Shown one piece after another: positions 55,142 through 64,000 of a DNA stretch of 64,000 nucleotides; position 1 is the stretch's first letter; the number at the start of each line of letters is the position of its first letter. The translations under genes and the position numbers were made by a program. The notes under the pieces are model-generated. The model was given only the letters and a program-made list of their open reading frames with translations. It was not told the origin of the DNA and searched no databases. Origin of the DNA: Entomortierella parvispora. Its lineage: Eukaryota; Mortierellomycota; Mortierellomycetes; Mortierellales; Mortierellaceae. The stretch is taken from contig OY752142.1 in assembly GCA_963573315.1 (NCBI GenBank), positions 620,001 through 684,000 on the forward strand. Direction: 5' to 3'.

Positions 55142-57109
55142 AACCCATCCCACGTTCTTGGACAATCGTATGTGGAGAGTCGATTCGGTTGCCACCTCCA
55201 TGTTCTAGGACAAGCGTATGTGGAGAGTCCATTCGGTTGCCACCTCCATGTTCTAGGACAAGCGTATGTGGAGACTCCATTCGGTTGCCACCTCCATGTT
55301 CTGGGACAATCGTTTGTGGAGAGCCCATTCGTTTACCACCTCCATATTCTAGGACAGTCGTTTGTGGAGAGCCCATTCGTTTACCACCCCTCTGTTCTAG
55401 GATAACGTACTTTTTGAGCTCCTCTGTCCGTTGCTCGCGTTCTTTGCCGTTCTGGCGCTTGCGGCGGCACCACCAGATGAAAAGGGTCGGAATGAAGATC
55501 AGAAGCACCGCTGCTACAACTGCAATGGCGATAATCACGGGCTCTCTGAGTCCTGTACTTGAGCTGCCAAGTTGGCTGCCGCTATGGTTTGTGCTGCTTC
55601 CGTCAATGCTGCTATTACCACCAGCATCTGGCGGGCCACCACTCTGACCTGTTGATCCTGTAGGAGCCGGCGTAGGTGAAGGTATCACGGAAGGTGCGGT
55701 CAGAGTCTGGGTTTGCCACGCCCAAGTTCCTGTCATCGACGCGACAACAATCGTAGGTTGTGACCCGCCTGTATTTTATTCCAGCGAGAAGTTACAGTCA
55801 GTAAGATAAAACTGGCTGTAAGGGTAGACTTACTCAGAAATTCAAAAGCAAGGAAAATCACACCAACTCTACAGCCCTGTTCAAACTGTCGACTCCCAGC
55901 CGCTTGCTAGTCTTTACCTTGTAAAACAACAAAAAGTTGTGTGCCACTGACACTGCACGACAGGGGTGCGTTCGGGAGTACGGATTTCGAAATAGAGCCC
56001 CAAGTAGCCGCCTGCAGGGCAGCACGGCTGACAGTGTAATTGAAAGTCCATATACCCGTCTTGGTGACCATCACGATTAAACTGTTAGTTGCTGAACATC
56101 CAAAGGAAAGGAGGAATGGCACTCTTTGTTAACAAATCTTTGATCGTTAATTTCAAACTTGATTTTCAAAGCCTTACCTATGATACAGCTGGTAGGATCA
56201 TATGCTGGGTTTGCTTGTGGCTGTGGAAAGATCTGTTAAGGAAACAATTGGCGAGATGCGTTCAAGTTGTTAAGTTGAACATTCCCTATGGTTTCTCTCA
56301 GAAGCGGCACAACGGATGGAGCAAAAAACCGCATCATAGTGACAAACATCTTTAGGATAACTTCTCGCGCACAAACTCTCCCTCTTTTCCCGTTACCTTT
56401 CCACTGAACTTACCGCACTGGGGCTGGAATCGATGAAGAAGGTCATACAAGTTCCTGCACTTGTGGTGCACTTTCCTACGGCGACATCATTGACATTCGA
56501 AACTACGGAACCAGGCAAGCGAACCACTCGCGGTGTTAAGCTCGGATCAATGTTTCCAGCCGGCTTGACCCCTGAAGTTGACTGCGAGACTGTCAGACTC
56601 GCCATATTGGAAATGTCCAACTTGTTGACAATTGAGAATGGAGCAGCAGCATAGATCTCATACAATGACGAGCCTTCGGAACTTCCAGAGTTCCCAGAAG
56701 CTATCCAGAGCGGTGGAAGTCCTCCTGTAGGAAAGAGATTAGGTGCCGATGACTGATCTGTAAAGGACCAATTCACATTGTTGATGTTGGTGTTGTTCCA
56801 GAAAACCGGGGCGACGAGGGGTTCAGGTGTCGACTGAGGCAGTAGAGTGATTATTTTCTGCGGGGATTGACTCAAGAAGAGAAGCAGCTGTTTGTTCGAG
56901 TTGGAGAACATCCAGGCCCCGGATGGGGCTGATACAGGACTAGGACCTTGGCTAGTGATAGTCTGGTTCGCAATTAACAGCGTATTTGTCGAGTTTGGGG
57001 CATTAGCGAAGGCGAACAGGGACCCGAAGGTGGCGGCCGTATTGGCAGAAGAGTAGTAGTAGACGTATAGGGTAGGGCCAATGAAGGCGGCAGAGGCTGC
57101 GAAGGACAT
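55080..57109 (-). CDS. R8: receptor-like membrane protein next to intact VPS5
   Basis: Four exons: exon 1 is 57109-56414, exon 2 is 55 bp (near 56180-56234), exon 3 is 56091-55918, and exon 4 is 55768-55080 (total 1614 bp, 537 residues); the frame is intact. Exon 1 is closest to R5 (MSFAASAAFIGPTLYVYYYS, FANAPNST), with cysteine loop CTTSAGTC. The stalk is the R3 type (GGPPDAGGNSSIDGS). The tail has five full 16-residue repeats (TLVLEHGGGNRMDSPH type), then HPEIDPAHTSLTLVEQ, antisense to VPS5 exon 3 in V7. It is divergent from the true VPS5 gene, which it faces across 1.5 kb. Confidence 0.75.
55132..55407. repeat. 48-bp coding minisatellite in R8 tail (5 full units plus a partial)
   Basis: Same chimeric unit (GTATGTGGAGAGTCCATTCG...). 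The unit nearest V7 lacks 12 bases, exactly as in R6, so R6 and R8 tails share a common ancestor. Confidence 0.85.
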
Positions 57110-58653
57110 GTTGTCCTTGGGGAGGGAAGAGTCGAGAGGAAAATAGAAAAAGAAAAATGGAGGGAAAACAAAAACAACAAAAAACCGAAATTGTAATGAG
57201 AATGCTGGGTGAATGCCGATGGCGAAGACGAATGGAGGAAGGAAGCGGGAAAGTGCTGGTTGAAGAGAAAGGAGGAGGAAGAAGGAGGTCGATACGGCAA
57301 CACTAGCTATCGTACAGGCGGTGTGGGTGGGTGGTCCGTTTTTTTGTGCTGCTCTTACTTCCTGGCCTGACTTTTGGCGCCATACAGGTAGTCCGCCAGG
57401 CATAAGCTGCCAAGCACTCAGTGGTATACCAATTGAATGTGTTGTGGCCAGAGAGTGGTTGCTGCCTGCTGGTGGTTAGTTCGGAGGTGCAGGCATAGCT
57501 AACCACAAGGATGAGCAAAAATAACAGGGGGCAAGCGCCCATCACATTCTTGCCCATTCATTCCCTCCTTGTCTTCTTTTCATCTGCAGTGTTTAGCATG
57601 CGTTTTGGCCTGTATTCAAGAATTCAAAGTCAGGTTTATCCTCGTCTCTCTCTCTCTTTCTCCTACCGACATCTCTTGTTGTTGATATTGTGGCCACAGT
57701 GTCTTCCTGCTTTCTCTCTCTCGGTGGTTTTTCGTGTTTGAGATTGGAGGAACGAGCGAAGGGAACAGAACAAGTCCGCAGGTATGTCCTGCTTTCACAG
57801 CTGGTTTAGACGACAATATTCGGAGCCGATTGATAGTCCATCTTCTTTGTGTCCAAACTGTAGTGCTGTCCTCGTTTCTTCGCCAACTCCCCAAGAATCC
57901 AAGCGGTGACCCCTTTGCGGACAGAGACGCGTGCTGTTGCCCATTGTTTTTGGTTGCTTTTCTGCGGCTCTCATCAAAGCGACAAAGAGGACGCGCAGAA
58001 ACCCCGTTCTTCTTGTCGCAGTCCCGGTCTAAAAGCTGGCATTGGAATCAAATCAAAGAGTTCTTTTTTTCTTCTTCCCTCCTTCACTTTTGATCCCCAC
58101 CCTCTTCCACTCTTCCTTCTTTCAATTCCTTTGTCCAATCTGCATCTCTCCTTGTCTGTTTTAAACACGTAATTTATAAGTCAATCCTCTGTCTGTCTGC
58201 CATTGATCCCCCACCCATTGGACAACAATGATGATACAAACATAATAAACGACGCAAACGAACAATAACATAACACAGATTAAAAAGAACAGAGCAAAGC
58301 AGTAACGACTGTGGCTGTGAACGGATGAAGAAAGCAGTTAGTGCGTGTACCATGGGCAGAGCTGATCAGAAGAGCAAAAGAAAAAAAAAGAACGAGAATG
58401 CACGTGACCTCTTCAAACCTGAAAGTGAACCCGTGCCATGAATGCCATGCCATGGTGTGTCGCGTTTTCATTATTCTTCAGTTCAATTCTCATTCCCTCC
58501 CAACTTTTGTGCAAGCAAGCAAGCAATCAAGGACTCCCAAGAATAGTGTAAAGACAAGCAGGAGCACAGACAACAAACAGAGCAAGCGAAAAGCACCTCT
58601 GAACAAGACACGCACACGCCTTGCACCACTACGCATGCAGACAAGCAACACCC
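57110..58653. promoter_or_regulatory. Divergent region between R8 and VPS5
   Basis: Source of the promoter block repeated in the other units. Here the plus-strand TATA position reads TCTAAAAG (near 58027), and GTAAGTC, conserved in the copies, reads ATAAGTC. The S candidate is deleted except for its start region. The VPS5 leader lies at about 58440-58653. No other gene. Confidence 0.5.
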
Positions 58654-60927
58654 ATGACATCCCCCACTCACTCTGTCTCGGACCTTTTGCATGGAACCAC
58701 CACATCAGCAGAAGGCAGCACCACCCTCGATGCATCGACTTTTATTGACCCTTTCTCAGAATCCAATCCCTTTGCGGAGGACACTCTTGGCGACTCGGCC
58801 ATCTCGTCGGCCCTGAGAACCTCTCAGTCTCTCAACTTTCACGAGTACTACGCTCACTCGACCGACGCCCACTCTCACCACCATGATGACAAGGACGACG
58901 ATAACCACGACCATTCTGTGCAAGGATCGGGAGTACAAATTCAAAAATCCTTCTCAGCTGTCAATCTTGCGGCCGGATCGTCAGTGGAGGTTACCCCGTT
59001 CACAGCACCTGTGATAAGAGGACAGGAGACGGGTGCAGGTGGTGGTCACCAGCGATGGAGCAGCGTCGATTCAAATCCCCGCTATGACAGTGATGAACAG
59101 CAACAAGCACCAGCCCATGAACAGGGAAGTTCTAGGAGCAGTGACGAGGCAGGACATTATCGACCAGCGTCCACTCGCTCCTTGGGATCGCAGGTGAAAA
59201 ATAAAAAATGTCGACTACAGGCTTGCCTACTCAGTTATCGATTCAGAGCAGGATACTGATATCTTGGGGTTGTTTGTTAGATGTCGTCTCTACGCCTTCC
59301 CGAAAATGGAGTCCTTCCCTGGTTCGAAATTACGGTGGGAGAACCCCAAAAGATTGGCGACGTCATCAGCCCTCATATTGTCTACAAAGTGCACATTCGG
59401 GTATGTCTTTGGAGACTGCAAGTAGACTCTCTCAGAGGAACTGCTGTCGGCGAGCCTGAGACTTACGTCGCTACCCCTCTCTTTAATAGACAAACTCTTC
59501 TGCTTACAAGTCGAATGATTTTACAGTGCAGAGGAGATACAGAGACTTTTTGTGGCTTTACAACCAGTTGACGGCACACAACCCAGGTGTCATTGTTCCA
59601 CCAGTGTCAGAGAAGCATGCGCTGGGTCGATTCCAGGATGAGTTTGTGGAGAGTCGACGTATTGCATTGGAAAGATGTCTTCGAAAGATGACGGCACACC
59701 CTATGCTCTATGGCGATCCAGATCTCAAGCTGTTCTTGGAGAGTGACAGTCTCGTAGCCGAGGTAAGAAAAAATGCATGCGCAAACAACAGAAATCCAAG
59801 TCGCGCAGTACGTTTCAGGAGCACTAATGGCTTTTGTCGTCCGCTACTGCCGTCTATTTAGATCAAGGAAAAACGTCAGGATAGCTCCAAGGGATTCATG
59901 ACTAAAGTCGGAGAGACTCTTTCAAGCGCGACCACTTTTACCAAAGTTCACGAAACCGATGAGGTATGTCATTAGGCTGTAGAAGCAGAACGATCCAACA
60001 GCCTGCTCTAGACGCAGAGAGTGATCTAAAACGGGTGATTATTGTTCTATTTTTTTATTTTTTTATTCATAGTGGTTCGAATCAAGAAAAACTCAACTGG
60101 ATGTTTTGGATAGTCAATTGAAGTCGCTCCTCAAGGCCATTGAGGCGATTATCAAGCAGCGCAAGGATCTGGGTGTGGCATCTTCTGAATTCGGCGAGAG
60201 TATCGTGTCCCTGGCAGGAACAGAGCTCAACAAACCCTTGGCAAACTCATTACTGGTCCTGGGTAATCTCAAGATCCGGATCAAGGAACTGCATGACAAG
60301 CAGGCGCACATGGATGTGCTGACACTTGAACACACGGTGGACGAATATATCCGGACGATTGGATCGATCAAGATTGCGTTCATGGCCCGGGCCAAATTTA
60401 ACCAGACCATGGTCTTGGCCCAGAACGAACTCTCTAAAAAGAAGGCCAACTTTGACAAGATGAATCAACCAAGTCGCAAGACCAAGCCGGAAAAGATTCA
60501 GCAACTTTCACAAGAGATCACCGAGGCGGAGCAGCGTGTGGAGACCAGCAAGAAAGACTTTGAAGAGATTTCGAGTTTGATACGTCAAGAGTTTGATCGG
60601 TTCGATCGGGAAAAGGTCGAGGACTTTAAGCAGAGCGTGGAAGCGTTCTTGGCTAGTATGGTCAAACATCAACGGGAGATTGTCGGGCTGTGGGAAAACT
60701 ACTTTAAGGCCCTGAGCGGAGCAGGGGAGGAGACTCAGCACCAACATCAGCAGCAGCAGCAACAGGAACAACAACAATCACAGCAATATCAACAGCAACG
60801 ACAGTCGACTTTGGACCATCCTGACGAATCAGCAACGACGACAGAAGGATCCTCCTTTGGGGGAGAAAGTTCCACGTTGCACACAAGTCATTCAAACGAT
60901 ATCCTTTCCGCGAACGCTTGGAATTAA
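58654..60927 (+). CDS. VPS5: Vps5/SNX1-type sorting nexin (retromer PX-BAR subunit)
   Basis: Five exons, 58654-59193, 59281-59400, 59490-59762, 59862-59963 and 60073-60927, giving 629 residues. Residues 1-~185 are a disordered acidic/His-rich N-terminus (HHHDDKDDDNHDH). The PX domain is at about 190-310: WFEITVGEPQKIGDVISPHI, VYKVHIR, RRYRDFLWLYNQLTAHNPGV, RFQDEFVESRRIALERCLRK, DPDLKLFLESD. The BAR domain is at about 345-560 (LDSQLKSLLKAIEAIIKQRK, VDEYIRTIGSIK, DRFDREKVEDFKQSVEAFL), and a Gln-rich tail ends the protein. In the known family this subunit pairs with Vps17 on endosomes, binding phosphoinositide through PX and tubulating membrane through BAR for retromer recycling. The start at 58654 is the first ATG in frame. 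It is the only copy with BAR exons; seven 5' fragments lie upstream. Confidence 0.93.
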
Positions 60928-61373
60928 GCATTGCTGCGCAGCGAACAGCGCGACAACTACGAATACCTTTACCCAAATAAATCCATGCACCTTGTCCCCT
61001 GATTTAGTCGCAAACTGGTCGTGAACAGAATAATGCTCTCTTGTATCTGCCCTTGCCCTATGCATAGTGGGCATTCAAGGAGGATGAGGAGTAGACCATA
61101 GAAGGTGCGAGTAGGACTAGACTAAGCAGCTAAGCAAAGGGTGGTTGGAAGGACAAAAGGTGCGACACAAGAAGAGCAAAAACAGCGTCATTTGCGACAA
61201 GCGAAGGCGCGAGAATGGGCTCGAGGCAGTGAAGAGACAATCGGTCAGCAAGAAAAAAAGAAACAACAAAAATCGTTTGTCAGGCGGTGTGCAATTAGAG
61301 AGGGCTTTGAAATCTGGGTTTAATGGCGTCATTTGGGGGAGTAGGGATCTATAATTGCACACGACGCTCCGAG
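60928..61373. other. Intergenic region VPS5 to thioredoxin
   Basis: VPS5 3' flank (AATAAATCC at about 60976) followed by the thioredoxin promoter. No gene seen. Confidence 0.6.
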
Positions 61374-61380
61374 TATAAAG
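61374..61380 (+). promoter_or_regulatory. TATA box of the thioredoxin gene
   Basis: TATAAAG, 99 bp before the ATG at 61473, followed by a CT-rich leader (CTCTCTCTCTCC), as in other genes of this window. Confidence 0.65.
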
Positions 61381-61472
61381 ACCGCGATCTGCGCCGTCCT
61401 TTCTTTTTATCTTCAACTTTGCACTTCTCTCTCTCTCTCCACCCTCCTTCAAACACTCCAACACTTTCCACA

Positions 61473-62904
61473 ATGGTCAAGGCTATCGAATCCACTCAAG
61501 AGTTCAACGACCTCATTGCCTCTGGCGCCAAGGTCATTGTCGATTACCACGCCACCTGGTGCGGGTATGTATAACCTCATCTCTTTTTTTTTTTTTCTTG
61601 ACTCCGCAGCTGTGCACTTTTATTCTTTTTCTTCTTTGGTCTTTGTTCAATTGCTGTGCTGTGTTTCCAAAGAGTGACAGGATAGACAGACAGACAGACA
61701 GAGAGACAAGACGACTCGTTTGGTCAAAAAGAAAGAGGAACGGCCTCCAAAACACGACGGGATCCTGCCCCCAGACATACAAATCACGAACGCTGAAAAA
61801 ATAGAGTCGGGAACCGGGAGGCCGTCACCGTCCCCCCTACTTAGAGTTGTCGAATCAAAGGAAGCCAAAGGAACACTAAGGAACAGGAGGAACAGCAATC
61901 GCTCTTGTTTTTTCGTACTTCTTTTTTTTTATTCCCTCTTTTTCTCTCTTTTCTCGACAATGCAAAAAAACTGAGCGTGGGGAACGGAGTGGACGGGACA
62001 GAAGATCTGGTTCGCGAGTCTACCGCCCCAACCCAACCCCCTCGCCCTCGCGCTCTTCTTGCTCTTTGCCTTTTGGTGTGTAGAAAAAATAATGCATGAG
62101 AACTTGTTCTTCGGCTCTCGTCTCTTTTCTTTACTCTCTTGCCGCCCATTGCTCTCTTTTTTCTTTGTTCCTGCAAGTTTGTGCACTGGCTGTGGTGATG
62201 GTGCATCGGTAGCACCAATCTTCTTTTTTTTTTCTTTTTTTACATCTCGTGTTGTCCTTGTGGGCAGTTTTTTTTTTTTTTTGGTTTGTTGTAACGGGGG
62301 AAGAACCGTGAGTTGTTTTTTTTTCTTTCTTTCGCCTCCTATTCGCATGTCCTCAACACTCTTCGACGTGATTATGTGAACGTGTCGACGTGACAGGGTG
62401 AATTGGAAAAAAAAAGTCGTGACGAAGCTTGGGCGTAACTTTGCCATTTCTTTTTTGCAGGATTCTTCTTCTTTCTACCTTCCATCAATTTGGCGATTGA
62501 GGCCCTTGCGTCGATCGTTGCATTACATGCATGAGATAGATTGGAGGGAGGGGGAGGGGTCTGTTCTCAATGTTTCGCCTTCTCTCACCTTCTTTCTCCT
62601 TGCATGGTGAAAATACAATTTTCTAACCACTCTCTTTCTATCTCATTTTTTTGCTTTTGCCTGAAATAGACCCTGCAAGGTCATTGCCCCCAAGTACGAG
62701 GGATTCTCGAACGAGAAGGACAACGAGACCATCACCTTTGTCAAGGTTGATGTCGATGATCTCGGTGAGGTCTCCACCAACGCCGGTATTCGTGCCATGC
62801 CCACCTTCCAGACCTACCACAAGGGTGCCAAGGTCAACGAGCTCTTGGGTGCTGATCTCACCAAGCTCAAGGCCCTCATCGCCGAGCTCAAGGATATTGC
62901 TTAA
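61473..62904 (+). CDS. Thioredoxin
   Basis: Small disulfide reductase of 108 residues, the normal length of a cytosolic thioredoxin; no targeting peptide (MVKAIESTQEFNDLIASGAK). Two exons, 61473-61564 and 62670-62904. The junction falls inside the Gly codon of the active site, so splicing builds ATWCGPCK. Other family features are VIVDYHATW, FVKVDVDD, the cis-proline loop AMPTFQTYHKG and a C-terminal helix LTKLKALIAEL. It would reduce protein disulfides using electrons from thioredoxin reductase. The intron is 1105 bp, about ten times longer than the other introns in this window. Convergent with the WD40 gene, 140 bp between stops. Confidence 0.95.
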
Positions 62905-63043
62905 AAGAAACACTTCATGAAGAAGTTTTTGCTTCCCGTAGCTCGTCAGAACCCAACTATTCTCACCCTTTCAACCCTTCAGCGTGCAAACTTTTTGTAA
63001 ATATAAATATTGTTTGTAGAATCGAAAATGAAAATGGGGCCAT

Positions 63044-64000
63044 CTACTCTGGCCCGATGGCCAGACCTTCTACCTCGTTCGACAAAACAGAGTCGTCAAT
63101 GGCTCCCCTTTGTCGCAGCAACCTCCTCTGCATCTCATCCAGACCAAGGGCGTCGGTGATCTTGGCCCCAGTGGCTGTCAATCGAATGGTAGAGTTCCAT
63201 TTCAAACGCACAGAGACACCTTGACCCTTGTCTATTTCATCCTTGCTTTCCATCACTGTCCACACACTGACCGAACCATCCCAGCAGACCGCGACAAATT
63301 CTGGCAACGACTCTGCTGAAGGACGCCAAGCCAGCTTGAAAACAGTTTGGCTAAGATCATGGACGATGGATACACAGGACCAGACGGATTCTGATCCATT
63401 GACCTGCTGCCTCCACAGTCGAACAGTCGGGTCGTCATCACTCGAGACTATGCCTTCAGAGAACCAGGCAACGGAGGAAATCCCACTCTTGTGACCCTTC
63501 AATTCGAAAATGACCTGCTGCGACTTCATGTCCAGGATATGGACCGTGCGCCAAGAGTCGCTGTCCCTTGGAGCGCCAAAAGGAATGTAGGGCATTGGAC
63601 TCCAGACCAACATTGTTCCACAGGGGGAGAACGCCATGGATTTGACATCCTTGTCCAAAACACCTGTGCTTGTCGCGGCCTCGACATCCCAAAATCTGGC
63701 AGAAAAGTCTTCACTCCACGAGGCGAGCTGTAGACCATCAGGAGAGAATGCCAGGCCTTTGATTGTGCTGCTGTGTCCGACCAAGGTTCTCTCTGCCGCA
63801 TCTGACTGTCGGTCCCAAACCTTGATGGTTCCACTTGATTCTCCCAGTGCTAGCCAACGACCACAGGGCGAATATACAGCCATGGAGTTGTCATCTTCTA
63901 CTTGAATGCATCCATCCACAGCAATTGCTTCCCCACCAATGTTCAATTTGTACACCATCCCTTCTTCTGTCACCTCTGTGATGGCCAACGGCAGGCTTTC
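63044..64000 (-). CDS. WD40-repeat protein (C-terminal part, 5' end outside window)
   Basis: Open frame from the right edge to a stop at 63044, about 318 residues, continuing upstream beyond 64000 (no ATG start is seen in the window). WD40 repeats: FSPCGRWLALGESSGTIKVWD at the start, GHSSTIKGLAFSPDGLQLAS followed by ARFWD, GHKSGISSVAWFSEGIVSSD followed by VRLW, and FVAVCWDGSVSVW. The end (DALGLDEMQRRLLRQRGAID) is a non-WD tail. Such propellers are protein-interaction platforms. Proteins with this layout in Mortierella-type fungi are often the C-terminal part of NACHT/NB-ARC-like receptors, but that half is not in the window, so the class stays open. Confidence 0.8.
   Translation of the reverse strand, partial: ESLPLAITEVTEEGMVYKLNIGGEAIAVDGCIQVEDDNSMAVYSPCGRWLALGESSGTIKVWDRQSDAAERTLVGHSSTIKGLAFSPDGLQLASWSEDFSARFWDVEAATSTGVLDKDVKSMAFSPCGTMLVWSPMPYIPFGAPRDSDSWRTVHILDMKSQQVIFELKGHKSGISSVAWFSEGIVSSDDDPTVRLWRQQVNGSESVWSCVSIVHDLSQTVFKLAWRPSAESLPEFVAVCWDGSVSVWTVMESKDEIDKGQGVSVRLKWNSTIRLTATGAKITDALGLDEMQRRLLRQRGAIDDSVLSNEVEGLAIGPE

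Noticed and set aside
20413-57109. CRISPR-like reading of the regularly spaced 48-bp repeats
   Set aside because: Fungal nuclear DNA; repeats are directly adjacent, in frame and coding, with no unique spacers or cas genes.
63044-63988. WD40 frame starting at 63988
   Set aside because: That codon is TTG and the frame continues to the window edge, so the true start lies outside.

Overview
The window looks like nuclear DNA of a filamentous early-diverging fungus, most likely Mortierellomycotina (Mortierella/Linnemannia-like). The reasons are many short GT-AG introns, several F-box/leucine-rich proteins ending in a ...LRWMLKLWPKL... motif, an OPT transporter with a huge low-complexity N-terminus, a WD40 protein fragment at the right edge, and pyrimidine-rich promoters with TATA boxes. 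The taxon is inferred from style; no marker gene is present.

Left part (1-11.8 kb): the 5' portion of a type-B carboxylesterase (minus, cut by the edge), three tandem intronless F-box/LRR paralogues (minus; the middle one has a frameshifted C-terminus), a 43-residue secreted Cys-rich peptide (plus) beside a 13-bp tandem repeat, and a fourth, two-exon F-box gene (minus). At 11.8-20.0 kb lies an eight-exon OPT-family transporter of about 2520 residues, of which the first ~1400 are low-complexity cytoplasmic sequence.

Centre (20.4-60.9 kb): a previously unlabelled eight-unit array. Each unit carries a minus-strand, four-exon, single-pass membrane protein gene (R1-R8), a divergent promoter region and, on the plus strand, the 5' part of VPS5 (V1-V7 are broken fragments; the eighth is the complete VPS5/SNX1 retromer gene at 58654-60927). 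Only R1 keeps a long cytoplasmic tail. In R2-R8 the tail was cut at one point and joined tail-to-tail to antisense VPS5 sequence, either at the donor of VPS5 intron 3 (R2, R4, R5) or inside exon 3 (R3, R6, R7, R8). In the second class the joint grew into a 48-bp coding minisatellite built partly from VPS5 and partly from the receptor. R1, R2, R3, R4, R6 and R8 have intact reading frames; R5 and R7 are broken. Near-identical kilobase blocks shared by distant units point to recent duplication or gene conversion. A candidate 78-residue two-exon membrane peptide gene sits between R and V in units 1 and 4.

Mobile DNA inside the array: an apparently intact 4.35-kb hAT transposon (41785-46136; 335-bp inverted repeats, 8-bp target duplication), a 923-bp solo LTR (36934-37856), and two MITEs (39723-39989 with TA duplication; 49723-49892 with AAT duplication). 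Each has an empty site in a sister unit.

Right part (60.9-64 kb): a thioredoxin gene whose only intron (1.1 kb) splits the active-site WCGPC, then convergently the C-terminal part of a WD40 protein cut by the right edge. No tRNA, rRNA or CRISPR was seen.
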